In this document: piece by piece, positions 8,224-17,580 of the stretch
Layout: the number at the start of each line of letters is the position of its first letter
Position numbering within the stretch: position 1 is the stretch's first letter
From: Psychrobacter pasteurii
GTDB lineage: Bacteria > Pseudomonadota > Gammaproteobacteria > Pseudomonadales > Moraxellaceae
NCBI RefSeq assembly: GCF_900162815.1
Contig: NZ_FUGD01000131.1
Span: 1-64,000, forward strand
Length of the DNA stretch: 64,000 bases
Direction: 5' to 3'
The notes under the pieces: model-generated
The model's input: only the letters and a program-made list of their open reading frames with translations
The model's database searches: none
Told to the model about the DNA's origin: nothing
Made by a program: the position numbers and the translations under genes

Positions 8224-9369
8224 ATGAAAACATATATTACAGGGACAGGTCTATATATTCCGCCATATAGCATTAGTAATGAAGAGCTTGTTGAATCGTT
8301 TAATCAGTATGTTGACAATTATAACAGTCAATACGCCAGTGAAATCGAAGCGGGCACCCGAGAAGCATTAGAGCCTTCTTCAGCTGAGTTTATCGAAAAG
8401 GTTTCTGGTATTAAGTCACGCTATGTGATGGAAAAATCAGGCATTTTAGATCCTAATATCATGACGCCACTTATCCCTGCTCGTAAATTGGGTGAAGAGC
8501 TGTCAGTTATGGCTGAAATGGGTGTGGACGCCTTGCAACAAGCTTTGGATGAAGCCGGTATCGAAGCTACTGAGCTTGACGGTATTATCGTGGCATGCTC
8601 TAACTTACCACGTGCTTATCCAGCACTTGCCATCGAGATACAAGACGCTATTGGTATGGTAGGCGGCTTTGCTTATGATATGAACGTCGCCTGTAGTGCC
8701 GCTACTTTTGGTATCGCTCAAGCGGTAGGTGCTATTAAAGGCGGGCTAGGTACTAAGATTGCCGTTGTTAATGTTGAAATTACCACAGCGCATCTTAACT
8801 GGCGTAACCGTGACAGCCACTTTATCTTTGGGGATGTTGCTACGGCTTCTATCATTGAAGCTTCTGACACACCAAAAGGCTATGAAGTTTTAGACAGTAA
8901 GCTATTTACTCAGTTTTCAACCAACATTAAAAATGAGTATGGCTTCTTGGATAAAGGCGAGTATCTAGCCGCTGAAGCTGAGCTTTATGGCGACTTACAA
9001 GATCCAGTTTCTGACAAACTATTTTTACAAAACGGCCGTAAAGTATTCCGTGAAGTGTGCCCAAAAGTCTCTGAGCTTATTAGCGAGCATTTAGCAGAAA
9101 ATAATTTGCCTGCTACAGAAGTCAAAATGATGTGGTTGCACCAAGCCAATATCAATATGATTAATCTAATTTTACGCAGTGTAGTAGGTAAACAAGCGGA
9201 TCCTGCTATAACCCCAACCGTAATTGATGAGTTTGGTAACACCAGCTCGGCCAGTCCAGTTATCGTATTCCACCGCTTCAAAGATAAGCTGCAATCTGGT
9301 GAATTGGGTGTGATGTGTTCATTTGGCGCAGGTTACTCGATTGGTTCAGTGCTACTTAGAAAGGTCTAA
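8224..9369 (+). CDS. beta-ketoacyl-ACP synthase III-like thiolase-fold enzyme (long FabH-like)
   Basis: A 381-residue condensing enzyme of the thiolase fold. The FabH catalytic triad is intact: Cys157 in N-V-A-C-S-A-A-T, His306 in L-H-Q-A-N-I-N and Asn339 in F-G-N-T-S-S-A-S. FabH enzymes start fatty acid synthesis by joining acetyl-CoA or another acyl-CoA with malonyl-ACP. This one is about 60 residues longer than ordinary FabH, largely through an N-terminal insertion (about residues 25-60), and it is not in a fab cluster. It may therefore be a salvage enzyme taking longer acyl-CoAs, like the second FabH-like enzymes of Pseudomonas. The ATG at 8224 follows an AGGAAG site; an in-frame TTG at 8200 is less likely. 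Confidence 0.85.
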   Translation: MKTYITGTGLYIPPYSISNEELVESFNQYVDNYNSQYASEIEAGTREALEPSSAEFIEKVSGIKSRYVMEKSGILDPNIMTPLIPARKLGEELSVMAEMGVDALQQALDEAGIEATELDGIIVACSNLPRAYPALAIEIQDAIGMVGGFAYDMNVACSAATFGIAQAVGAIKGGLGTKIAVVNVEITTAHLNWRNRDSHFIFGDVATASIIEASDTPKGYEVLDSKLFTQFSTNIKNEYGFLDKGEYLAAEAELYGDLQDPVSDKLFLQNGRKVFREVCPKVSELISEHLAENNLPATEVKMMWLHQANINMINLILRSVVGKQADPAITPTVIDEFGNTSSASPVIVFHRFKDKLQSGELGVMCSFGAGYSIGSVLLRKV

Positions 9370-9511
9370 CTGACTCTTTGAGCTAAGCCTCTTAATTACC
9401 GATAATTTAAGCAGGACTCCTGATAGATAAAAATATGAATCTATAGCGGGGGCCTGCTAGATTTTTTAGGGCTTATAATTGACCAGACTAGTCTCGGTAT
9501 TGTGCTTAAAA

Positions 9512-9522
9512 TTTGCTATAAT
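9512..9522 (+). promoter_or_regulatory. extended -10 promoter candidate for prfA
   Basis: A perfect TATAAT at 9517-9522 is preceded by TG at 9514-9515, which makes an extended -10. No good -35 is present at 17 bp. It lies about 105 bases upstream of the prfA start. Confidence 0.5.
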
Positions 9523-9626
9523 TAGCCACCTTATTTTTACATCAAAAATTAGTCTATATTTTTAGCTATTAATAATTCATTCAATCGTTAATATCGTTTA
9601 TAACCAAACTCAAGAAAAGATAACTT

Positions 9627-10715
9627 ATGAAAGACTCGTTAAGAGAACGCTTAGATCAGATGGTAGATCGCTACGAAGAAGTGACTGCACTGCTTTCTGA
9701 CCCCGATGTCATTAGTGATAACAACAAGTTTCGCGAGCTGTCTATGGAGCACAGTGAGCTGATTGAAATCACGACTCTGTGGCAGCGTTACCTTCAGGCT
9801 GAAACTGATAAAAAAGATGCCGAAGAGATGCTAAATGATGCAGCTGACCCTGATATGAAGGCGATGATGCAAGAAGAGATTGAAACGGCTGCTGCTGATA
9901 TCGAAACGATGGAAGAAGAGCTTAACGTTATGATGCTGCCTAAGGATCCTAACGATAAGGTGCCTGCTTTCTTAGAGATTCGTGCAGGGACAGGCGGTGA
10001 TGAAGCGGCAATCTTCTCAGGGGATCTGTTCCGTATGTATGAGCGTTATGCTTCATCTCAAGGTTGGACGGTAGAAATACTATCTGCCAACGAGGGTGAG
10101 CATGGCGGTTATAAAGAAATCATTACTCGTGTTTCTGGTAATGATGTTTACGGCCGCTTAAAGTTTGAGTCTGGTGCACACCGCGTACAACGTGTCCCTG
10201 AAACAGAAAGCCAAGGCCGCGTTCATACTTCAGCCTGTACTGTGGCAGTGATGCCAGAGGTTAAGATTGACGATACGGTTGAATTAAACCCAGCAGATAT
10301 CCGTATGGATACTTTCCGTTCAAGTGGGGCGGGTGGTCAGCACGTTAACACCACCGACTCTGCTGTACGTTTAACGCATATTCCAACCGGTGTGGTTGCT
10401 GAGTGTCAGCAAGAGCGAAGCCAACATAAAAACCGTGCCAAAGCGATGCAAATGCTAATTGCTCGTATTCAACAAGCCAAAGTACAAGAGCAAGTGGATA
10501 CAGCCGATGCGCTACGCCGTAACTTAGTAGGTAGTGGTGATCGCAGTGAGCGTATCCGTACTTATAACTTCCCACAAGGTCGTATGACCGATCACCGTAT
10601 TAACCTAACTTTATATAAGTTAGATTCTATTATGGAAGGGGATTTAGACGAGCTATTAGATGCCTTAACCCGTGAGCACCAAGCCGACTTGATGGCCAGC
10701 GTGAGCGGAGAATAA
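9627..10715 (+). CDS. prfA: peptide chain release factor 1
   Basis: Release factor 1 reads UAG and UAA stop codons in the ribosomal A site and triggers hydrolysis of peptidyl-tRNA. The 362-residue protein has the usual length. It shows the universally conserved G-G-Q in [10 protein letters not shown] and the P-x-T stop-recognition tripeptide as P-E-T in [10 protein letters not shown]. The usual neighbours hemA and prmC are not adjacent; lysS follows at 97 bases with no clear terminator between, so the two may be cotranscribed. Confidence 0.97.
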   Translation: MKDSLRERLDQMVDRYEEVTALLSDPDVISDNNKFRELSMEHSELIEITTLWQRYLQAETDKKDAEEMLNDAADPDMKAMMQEEIETAAADIETMEEELNVMMLPKDPNDKVPAFLEIRAGTGGDEAAIFSGDLFRMYERYASSQGWTVEILSANEGEHGGYKEIITRVSGNDVYGRLKFESGAHRVQRVPETESQGRVHTSACTVAVMPEVKIDDTVELNPADIRMDTFRSSGAGGQHVNTTDSAVRLTHIPTGVVAECQQERSQHKNRAKAMQMLIARIQQAKVQEQVDTADALRRNLVGSGDRSERIRTYNFPQGRMTDHRINLTLYKLDSIMEGDLDELLDALTREHQADLMASVSGE

Positions 10716-10811
10716 TTGTCTAAAAACAATTGTCTACAAGTAGAAAACTTAGAGAAATAACTTCTTTAGCTGTTTTATAAAAATCATTGTCATAAATAAT
10801 TTGAGAGTCTT

Positions 10812-12338
10812 ATGTCTAATCAAAATAATCAAGATCAAGCCCCATCAATCGATGAAACCAATGACCTTATCGCTCAGCGCCAAGCTAAGCTAGATGAGAT
10901 TGCTGCCTCGGGTAAAGTGGCTTATCCAAACCAGTTCAAACGTACTGATTATGCTGAGGATTTACAAAAGCAGTTTGAAGATGTCTCTAAAGAAGAAATT
11001 GAAGAAAAAGCGGCTAAGGGCGATAAGACTCAAGTCAATGTAGCAGGCCGTGTGATGCTAAACCGTGGCTCATTCATGGTTATTCAAGATATGACGGGCC
11101 GCATCCAGTTATACGTTGCCCGTAAAGAGCTAAATGATGATACTAAAGCACTCATTAAATCATTAGATTTGGGCGATATTGTTGGTGTTTCAGGCTATAT
11201 CGGCCGTTCAGGCAAAGGCGACTTATACGTCCATATCGAAGAGATTACTTTATTAACTAAATCTTTACGTCCTATGCCAAATAAATTCCATGGTTTGGCA
11301 GATACTGAAGCGCGTTATCGTAACCGTCACTTAGACTTAATGACCAATGAAGACAGCCGTAAAACCTTCATGATCCGTAGTCAGGTAGTGAGTGGTATCC
11401 GTAAGTTCATGCTAAATGAGCGCTTTATGGAAGTAGAAACACCAATGATGCATCCTATCCCAGGCGGTGCTGTGGCTCGTCCGTTTGTGACGCATCACAA
11501 CGCTTTGGACATGCCATTATATTTACGTATTGCGCCAGAATTATACCTAAAACGTTTGGTTGTGGGCGGCTTTGAGCGTGTGTTCGAAATCAACCGTAGC
11601 TTCCGTAACGAAGGGGTATCAACACGCCATAACCCTGAATTCACTATGATTGAGTTCTATCAAGCTTATGCAGATTATAAAGATCTGATGGATCTGACTG
11701 AGCGCTTATTTAATGAGTTGGCAATGGATATCTTGGGTACGACTGAACTGACTTACCAAGATGAAACCATTAGCTTTAAAGCACCATTTGCTCGTCTAAG
11801 CATGAAAGATGCTATTGCTCAATATGCTGAAAACTTCGACATGAGCAAAATCGACGACCGTGATTATTTAGCGGATTATGCTCAAAACGTATTGAAGCAG
11901 CAAGTAAAAGACGGCTTCGGTGTTGGTAAGCTACAAACCATTATCTTTGAAGAAACTGCTGAGCATAAACTACGTCAGCCAACCTTCATTACTGAATATC
12001 CAGCTGAGACTTCGCCACTGGCTCGCCGTAATGATGAGAACCCAGAGATCACCGATCGCTTTGAGTTATTCATTGGCGGACGTGAAATCGCAAATGGCTT
12101 TAGTGAGCTGAACGATCCTGCAGACCAAGCAGAACGTTTCCATAACCAAGTTGCCGAAAAAGAAGCGGGTGATGATGAAGCCATGCACTTTGATGCCGAC
12201 TATATCGAAGCGTTGTCATATGGTTTGCCACCAACAGCGGGTGAGGGTATTGGTATTGACCGCTTAGTTATGTTGTTTACTGATGCGGCCAGTATTCGTG
12301 ATGTGATTTTATTCCCTCACATGCGCATGAAGCACTAA
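10812..12338 (+). CDS. lysS: lysyl-tRNA synthetase, class II
   Basis: The 508-residue cytoplasmic enzyme charges tRNA-Lys. An N-terminal OB-fold anticodon-binding domain (about 60-170, with V-N-V-A-G-R-V-M and R-I-Q-L-Y-V) is followed by the class II catalytic core. Motif 2 is seen as [11 protein letters not shown] with [11 protein letters not shown], and motif 3 as [12 protein letters not shown]. Length and order match bacterial LysS. It ends at a strong terminator. Confidence 0.97.
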   Translation: MSNQNNQDQAPSIDETNDLIAQRQAKLDEIAASGKVAYPNQFKRTDYAEDLQKQFEDVSKEEIEEKAAKGDKTQVNVAGRVMLNRGSFMVIQDMTGRIQLYVARKELNDDTKALIKSLDLGDIVGVSGYIGRSGKGDLYVHIEEITLLTKSLRPMPNKFHGLADTEARYRNRHLDLMTNEDSRKTFMIRSQVVSGIRKFMLNERFMEVETPMMHPIPGGAVARPFVTHHNALDMPLYLRIAPELYLKRLVVGGFERVFEINRSFRNEGVSTRHNPEFTMIEFYQAYADYKDLMDLTERLFNELAMDILGTTELTYQDETISFKAPFARLSMKDAIAQYAENFDMSKIDDRDYLADYAQNVLKQQVKDGFGVGKLQTIIFEETAEHKLRQPTFITEYPAETSPLARRNDENPEITDRFELFIGGREIANGFSELNDPADQAERFHNQVAEKEAGDDEAMHFDADYIEALSYGLPPTAGEGIGIDRLVMLFTDAASIRDVILFPHMRMKH

Positions 12339-12387
12339 GATAAAACTTAACTTTAGACTAAGTTTTATGCCATGAAGAGATGAGATG

Positions 12388-12420
12388 TAGGACTGCCTTA
12401 AGTGCAGTCCTATATTTTTT
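12388..12420 (+). terminator. intrinsic terminator after lysS
   Basis: A 9-bp stem (12388-12396 with 12404-12412) with a 7-base loop leads into a TATATTTTTT tail. Confidence 0.85.
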
Positions 12421-12506
12421 TAAAAGCCGTTAACATATGTGCAACAGAGTCAAAAAAACGGTATAGTAATAATCGTTATTTTGAATATTTTCACAGTTTA
12501 GGTTAA

Positions 12507-13940
12507 ATGGATGTTATGGCAAATTACTCAGCCCAAAAATTAAAAAGTGTTTCCCTAAATAATCAGGAGAGACGTTACGCCAATCAGGATGGTAACAAGA
12601 CCGCTAGGCCAGAAAGTCCCACTGTAACAGCGGCAAAGAAGCCTCTGATTACCCCTTTATCAGAAGCCAATAACGCTGCTACGCCGGCTGAAGAACAAGC
12701 ACCTGCGACTCCTTCTAAGGAGAGCAAAGTTGCGAGCTTTGATTGGCTAGCTATGCTCCATCGCACTTTTTTATCTATCTACTTGGTAAAAGATGATCCG
12801 TTGGTTGGGGCAGGTAAGTTTGATTATGCCTTTAAGGTAGGTAAGCAGCTTTTATATGTCATGGCTCATGAGCAGATGGCAGAGGTTGACAGCCCGAATG
12901 TTGCAAAGTCTATGCTGGCTGAAGTCAGACAGCAAGCAGCTACTCATGTTAATAAGCGCTTTCAGCAGTTAATGAGTAGAGTAGATTTGCCTGTAGTAGA
13001 TGAGGCTCAAGATATACAAAACATTCATTACATCGGCCTTACCTCGCTAACTTTGGTTCATCAAGACACAGGCTATCAGGTAGAGCATGAGTTTGGCAGC
13101 ACCTTTTTCCAAGAAGAGTGTGTGCTTGATTTAGATGATGAAACGAAGGTTTTACAGTTATTTAGTTTAAACAGCTTCTATCAGATGGTTCATCTGCTAC
13201 AAACCCCAAGTGATTTATTGAGTTACTTTGATTATCACTTAACTAAGTTGGTCAATTTTGAGGACTTTAAAGGGGAGTTGGAGCTGGCGCATCAGTTTTT
13301 AAACAGCCCTGTTTTTTATCAAAGAGCTGTAGAAGTTCAGCAAAAGCTAGTTGAAATAGGGCTGCTGGGTAAGGTTGAAACTCGATTAACAGACATTATT
13401 AATCAGGCTAGCCCACAATCTGAAGCACAGCCAACTCAAGAACAAGTGGAATTGACTCAGAAGCTGCAGTCTCACGCGACTATTTTCCAAAAGCTTCTAA
13501 ATGGGGCCACCAAACGTCGTCATGAAGCAGGACAGACCATTCCTCTAGAAGAGGTCAAAGTTTTAGTCGCTGAGTCTATGTATACTCGAATGAGTATTAT
13601 TGAAGAGATGATGGCTTATGAGAACAGGTCTAAAGAGGACTGTCTAAATGGCTACCTTTGCCATCAGCATTCTTACAATGACTTTGGTCACCACTATGTA
13701 ATCGTTGTTTATGGTTTAGATCAAAGAGCGCAGTACTCAAAGCAGTGGCTACAACAGAATCATCAAAAGTTGCTGTTAGATATTAATGCTCAGCTTCAAG
13801 ACCCAGCGATGAAAGAGTACTTTGTTTTAGGGTTTGATATGTCTAATGATGATGGGCAAGGTAATGTGACGGTTCTGATGGATGTTTATCATCAGTCGGG
13901 CTCAGTATTGTCTGATAGTGAAAAGCGTTATTACCAATAG
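12507..13940 (+). CDS. conserved hypothetical protein, 477 aa
   Basis: I do not recognise this protein. It starts with a low-complexity Ala/Pro/Glu-rich region (about residues 20-75), which suggests a disordered N-terminal tail, followed by a mainly helical soluble region. A conserved-looking block D-W-L-A-M-L-H-R-T-F-L-S-I-Y-L-V-K-D-D-P-L lies near residue 77. A second Gln/Glu-rich segment at about 305-330 separates it from a C-terminal domain containing H-Q-H-S-Y-N-D-F-G-H-H-Y-V-I-V-V-Y-G. No signal peptide, membrane span or catalytic signature is apparent. Starts at 12507 or 12516 are both possible. It stands alone between lysS and dnaX and is probably a lineage-specific gene of the Moraxellaceae. 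Confidence 0.75.
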   Translation: MDVMANYSAQKLKSVSLNNQERRYANQDGNKTARPESPTVTAAKKPLITPLSEANNAATPAEEQAPATPSKESKVASFDWLAMLHRTFLSIYLVKDDPLVGAGKFDYAFKVGKQLLYVMAHEQMAEVDSPNVAKSMLAEVRQQAATHVNKRFQQLMSRVDLPVVDEAQDIQNIHYIGLTSLTLVHQDTGYQVEHEFGSTFFQEECVLDLDDETKVLQLFSLNSFYQMVHLLQTPSDLLSYFDYHLTKLVNFEDFKGELELAHQFLNSPVFYQRAVEVQQKLVEIGLLGKVETRLTDIINQASPQSEAQPTQEQVELTQKLQSHATIFQKLLNGATKRRHEAGQTIPLEEVKVLVAESMYTRMSIIEEMMAYENRSKEDCLNGYLCHQHSYNDFGHHYVIVVYGLDQRAQYSKQWLQQNHQKLLLDINAQLQDPAMKEYFVLGFDMSNDDGQGNVTVLMDVYHQSGSVLSDSEKRYYQ

Positions 13941-14006
13941 TTAGTTAGCATAAAAGCTTGTTAGTATAAAAACTAGTTAGCATAAAAGTTAGTTAGTATA
14001 AATAAG
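13941..14006. repeat. four degenerate tandem copies of a ~16-bp unit
   Basis: Four imperfect units of the form TTAGTTAGYATAAAAG follow each other directly after the stop codon (13941-13957, 13958-13973, 13974-13988, 13989-14006). They look like replication-slippage products in a 3' untranslated region. Confidence 0.75.
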
Positions 14007-14092
14007 TGGCTCAAGCCTTACCCCCTAGCTTGGGCCAAACTTCCGTTTATTTTAAGTTTTTAAATTACATATCATAGGTTTGGTTGTCCATT

Positions 14093-16309
14093 ATGTCGCA
14101 GCAATATCAGGTTTTAGCACGTAAATATCGCCCAAAAAACTTCCATGAGTTGGTAGGGCAGTCGCATGTGTCTAAAGCGCTTATTAACGCCATTGATCAT
14201 AATAGGCTACACCATGCTTACTTATTTACGGGAACTCGTGGTGTAGGTAAAACCACCATTGCCCGTATTTTGTCTAAATGCTTAAACTGTGAAACAGGGG
14301 TTACCAGTACACCTTGTGGTGTGTGCAGTAGCTGTGTGGCCATTGATCAAGGTCGCTTTATTGATCTGATTGAGATTGACGCGGCCTCACGTACTAAAGT
14401 TGAGGATACCCGAGAGCTTATTGATAATGTGCCTTATGCTCCAACCCAAGGTCGTTATAAGGTTTACTTGATTGACGAAGTGCACATGCTGTCTACGCAC
14501 AGTTTTAATGCTTTGTTAAAAACCTTGGAAGAGCCACCTGCGCACGTTAAGTTTTTGCTCGCTACAACAGATCCTCAAAAGTTACCGATTACTATTATTA
14601 GCCGCTGTCTGCAGTTTGTGTTACGTCCTTTACCGCAGCAAGCGCTAAGCGATCACATTGCTAATTTATTGACCCAAGAAGGCATTGGCTTTACTCAGCC
14701 TGCACTTTGGCAATTGGCCAATGCTGCCAAAGGCTCAGTGCGTGATGCTTTGTCCTTAACTGATCAAGCCATTGCTTTTGGTCAAGGCGCATTAACTGAT
14801 GAGACGGTTAATGATATGTTGGGGCTAATTGATAATGCAGACTTGGTAAAGCTACTATTAGATATCTATCAGGGCAATACAGAATCAGTCTCTGCCCATA
14901 TTGAACAAATGCGGGCACAGATGGTCGATGCCGGCAGTATGTTTGATGGACTAGCAGAGCTACTGCATCAAATTGCTATGGTGCAGCTATTGCCAAACGT
15001 GGCGTTAAACGTTAATGACAAGCAAGCTGAGCAAATCAAACAGCTGGGCAATACCATTACTGCAGATGTACTGCAGCTTTACTATCAAATTATTATCCAA
15101 GGGCGAGAGCAGATTAAGCTGGCCAATACTCCGCTTCAGGCTTTAGAGATGTGCTTATTGCGGTTATTAGCATTCAGACCGCTAGCAATTAATGAGGTGC
15201 CTACAGTTGCTGAACCTCAAGTAGTGGCAGCTACTGCAACTCCAGAGCCTGTTGTGCCACAACAGGTGGAGCAAACCCCACAGTCAGAGCAGCTAGAGCA
15301 AGAGATTTTTGAGCCGCCAGTACAAGCAGTTGGTGAAGAAGTCAGTGATACCCCTGTTCATGAAGCAATTAATGAGCCGCCTTTAGTAGTTGAAACTGAA
15401 GCTAAAGCTGATGAAAACCCTAATAACTACCAGGATTTTGCTCCTTCGACAGCTGAAAGCTTAGGTTCACAAGAGATAACTCAGACTGAAGATTATAAGC
15501 AAGATCTGGAGGGTTATGGCCCTGAATCAGGTAATACAGAGACTCAAATTGAGAGTTTAGATAACCAGGTAGAAAGTGATGCTAGTAATCTGACAGACAC
15601 CGCCACAAATAATATTGATTCTGAGTCTGATTCTCAATTAAATGCTTTATTTACGGACAAAAGTGATTTAAAATCTTTGGTTCCGCATCGCGATACTAAT
15701 CCTATTCAATCAGTAGATGCGGAATCGGACGGTATAACGGCTGAACAACAAACGTTTTTAGAAACAAGTGAAACTTCTTCTGATCAGAATCAGGCCCCTT
15801 CATCACCCACAACTAACCAATCTGCTAAAAGCGAAACTCATTCGCAGCTTTCAGCTGAAGATCCACGCTCATTATTAAAGTGTGCTCCGATGGAGTTGGT
15901 GGGAGAGTGGACGCCTGAGAAATGGGATTACTGGTTACAGACTGCCAGGGACGTAGGTGCATTAGCCTATGACCAACTTGCTATGGCAAGACAAGGGGTA
16001 ATGACTGGCGAAATATCCGGAGAAAGTGTCTTTAAAGTTGCCTTTGATACTAAAAATATGCAAAGTATTTTTAAGCATTTAGCCAATCATTTGGGTGAAC
16101 AATTTGGGGCACAAGTATCGATTGCTGTTGACACCTCTCTCAATTCTGATAATGAAGATTTACTTCCACAAAACAGACAAAAGCTGCGTGAAGTCAAAGC
16201 GAAAGATTATGCTAAAGAACTCCTTATTCAGAGTCCGGTTATGCAAAGGCTAATCCATGATTCTAAAGGGGAAATAGTTAATTTGAAGCTTGTGACCGAT
16301 GCTGAATAG
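14093..16309 (+). CDS. dnaX: DNA polymerase III subunits gamma/tau
   Basis: The clamp-loader ATPase of the replicative polymerase; tau also holds the polymerase cores together and touches DnaB. The 738-residue protein has Walker A (G-T-R-G-V-G-K-T), a four-cysteine zinc module (C-N-C-E-T-G-V...C-G-V-C-S-S-C), Walker B (L-I-D-E-V-H-M-L) and sensor 1 (L-L-A-T-T-D-P-Q-K-L-P). A long acidic, Glu/Thr/Ser-rich linker (about residues 365-605) joins the ATPase to the C-terminal tau domain (about 610-738). I use the ATG at 14093; an in-frame TTG lies three codons upstream. No A-AAA-AAG slippery heptamer for making gamma was seen in the linker. recR and ybaB do not follow. Confidence 0.96.
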   Translation: MSQQYQVLARKYRPKNFHELVGQSHVSKALINAIDHNRLHHAYLFTGTRGVGKTTIARILSKCLNCETGVTSTPCGVCSSCVAIDQGRFIDLIEIDAASRTKVEDTRELIDNVPYAPTQGRYKVYLIDEVHMLSTHSFNALLKTLEEPPAHVKFLLATTDPQKLPITIISRCLQFVLRPLPQQALSDHIANLLTQEGIGFTQPALWQLANAAKGSVRDALSLTDQAIAFGQGALTDETVNDMLGLIDNADLVKLLLDIYQGNTESVSAHIEQMRAQMVDAGSMFDGLAELLHQIAMVQLLPNVALNVNDKQAEQIKQLGNTITADVLQLYYQIIIQGREQIKLANTPLQALEMCLLRLLAFRPLAINEVPTVAEPQVVAATATPEPVVPQQVEQTPQSEQLEQEIFEPPVQAVGEEVSDTPVHEAINEPPLVVETEAKADENPNNYQDFAPSTAESLGSQEITQTEDYKQDLEGYGPESGNTETQIESLDNQVESDASNLTDTATNNIDSESDSQLNALFTDKSDLKSLVPHRDTNPIQSVDAESDGITAEQQTFLETSETSSDQNQAPSSPTTNQSAKSETHSQLSAEDPRSLLKCAPMELVGEWTPEKWDYWLQTARDVGALAYDQLAMARQGVMTGEISGESVFKVAFDTKNMQSIFKHLANHLGEQFGAQVSIAVDTSLNSDNEDLLPQNRQKLREVKAKDYAKELLIQSPVMQRLIHDSKGEIVNLKLVTDAE

Positions 16310-16391
16310 TCATTTTTCTATTATTTACGCCTGCTGCAAAGTTTCTACAATTAGTTTTCACAAAAAGTAAACTTAAAAAACGGAAAAACTT

Positions 16392-16441
16392 AACATTTGT
16401 CTGCACTTTCTCAACATTTGTCTGTTTAAATACGTTATACT
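16392..16441 (+). promoter_or_regulatory. direct repeats and -10 box upstream of the LysR gene
   Basis: AACATTTGTCTG occurs twice, at 16392-16403 and 16413-16424, exactly 21 bp apart (two helical turns). A TATACT -10-like box follows at 16436-16441. The downstream repeat covers the -35 position, so a bound regulator could control this promoter. The assignment is inferred. Confidence 0.5.
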
Positions 16442-16473
16442 ATGCTACTTACTTTATATGTTAGGTGTTAAGA

Positions 16474-17379
16474 ATGATGTTAGACAATTTAAGAGGCATG
16501 GCGGTATTCGCCAGTGTTGTCGGCCATGGTTCATTTAGTGGGGCAGCTAGACAGTTAGGTATCACCACCAGTGCTGTAAGCCAACAAATCAGATCACTTG
16601 AAAGAGATCTAGGCGTAGTCTTATTACATAGATCTACTCGAAAGTTAAGTTTAACGGAAGCGGGTGCTAGCTTCTATGAATCTGCTAAAGATGTTGTTAC
16701 CGCAGCAGATCAAGGTCGTATAAAAGTTAACCAACTACGTGACGAGTTAGCAGGTAGTTTAAGAATTGCAACTACTCCTGAATTAGGGGTTAACCATATT
16801 CTTCCAGCTTTATCTACTTGGATGTCTGCTCATGATGATTTAAGCATTCATTTCCTAGCAGATAACCATTATATCGATATGATCGATGAGCGTGCTGACA
16901 TTGCTATTCGTATGAGCCCACAGATTAAAGACAGCTCTGTAGCGACTTATCCGCTAGCTGAAGTCAAGCAAATGTTGGTAGCATCTCCTCATTACTTAAG
17001 ACAGCATGAGAAGATTACTAAGCCTAAAGACTTGGTTAATCATCAGCTTATCAGCATTGATTTAATGAAAGATCCTAATACCTTAGATTTCAATAGCATT
17101 GAAACTGGTAAAAAGAACCGTGTTAAAGTACCTTCTAGAATTCAGACCAATAACGTCTTCTTAGCGGCTACTTTAGCTAAAGAAGGTCATGGTCTAGTAC
17201 GTGTCATGTCACTTGATGTTCAAAAAGAATTGGCTTCTGGTGAGTTGGTAGAAGTAATTCCTGAATATGCATTACCACACTTCGTTCTATATGCAGTTAC
17301 TTTAGATCGTGAGCAACAACCTGCAAAAATTACGCGTTGTCTTGAAGTTCTAAAAAAGCACTTTCATGCTGCAGCATAA
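16474..17379 (+). CDS. LysR-family transcriptional regulator
   Basis: A 301-residue regulator. The N-terminal winged helix-turn-helix is seen in F-S-G-A-A-R-Q-L-G-I-T-T-S-A-V-S-Q-Q-I-R-S-L-E (about residues 18-42), followed by the linker helix and a periplasmic-binding-like effector domain. The H-R-S-T-R-K-L-S-L-T-E-A-G segment is typical of the CrgA/DmlR branch. Two adjacent ATGs (16474, 16477) are possible starts. It is a single-gene unit, with two upstream direct repeats that may be its own operator. Neighbouring genes do not reveal its regulon. Confidence 0.88.
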   Translation: MMLDNLRGMAVFASVVGHGSFSGAARQLGITTSAVSQQIRSLERDLGVVLLHRSTRKLSLTEAGASFYESAKDVVTAADQGRIKVNQLRDELAGSLRIATTPELGVNHILPALSTWMSAHDDLSIHFLADNHYIDMIDERADIAIRMSPQIKDSSVATYPLAEVKQMLVASPHYLRQHEKITKPKDLVNHQLISIDLMKDPNTLDFNSIETGKKNRVKVPSRIQTNNVFLAATLAKEGHGLVRVMSLDVQKELASGELVEVIPEYALPHFVLYAVTLDREQQPAKITRCLEVLKKHFHAAA

Positions 17380-17413
17380 TTAACACCTTAAAATAGTTTC
17401 TAACTTTAAGGCT

Positions 17414-17479
17414 TACGCTAAAGTAGTGTTCATGATATATAATTAATATCTTAAGACACTACTTCAGCGTATTTTTTTG
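17414..17479 (+). terminator. long-stem terminator after the LysR gene
   Basis: A 16-bp stem with one mismatch (17414-17429 with 17456-17471) encloses a 26-base AT-rich loop and is followed by TTTTTTT. Confidence 0.7.
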
Positions 17480-17580
17480 TCCATATGTTTTTGATTAAAC
17501 TAAGTTTTTAAATAAATATTTTTGAATAAATTTAGATGTGCTATCTGCTAGTTATTTTATAAGGTTGTTTATAATAGATT

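Noticed and set aside
9479-9522. TTGACC at 9479 as the -35 of the prfA promoter
   Set aside because: The distance to TATAAT is 32 bases, far outside the usable range.
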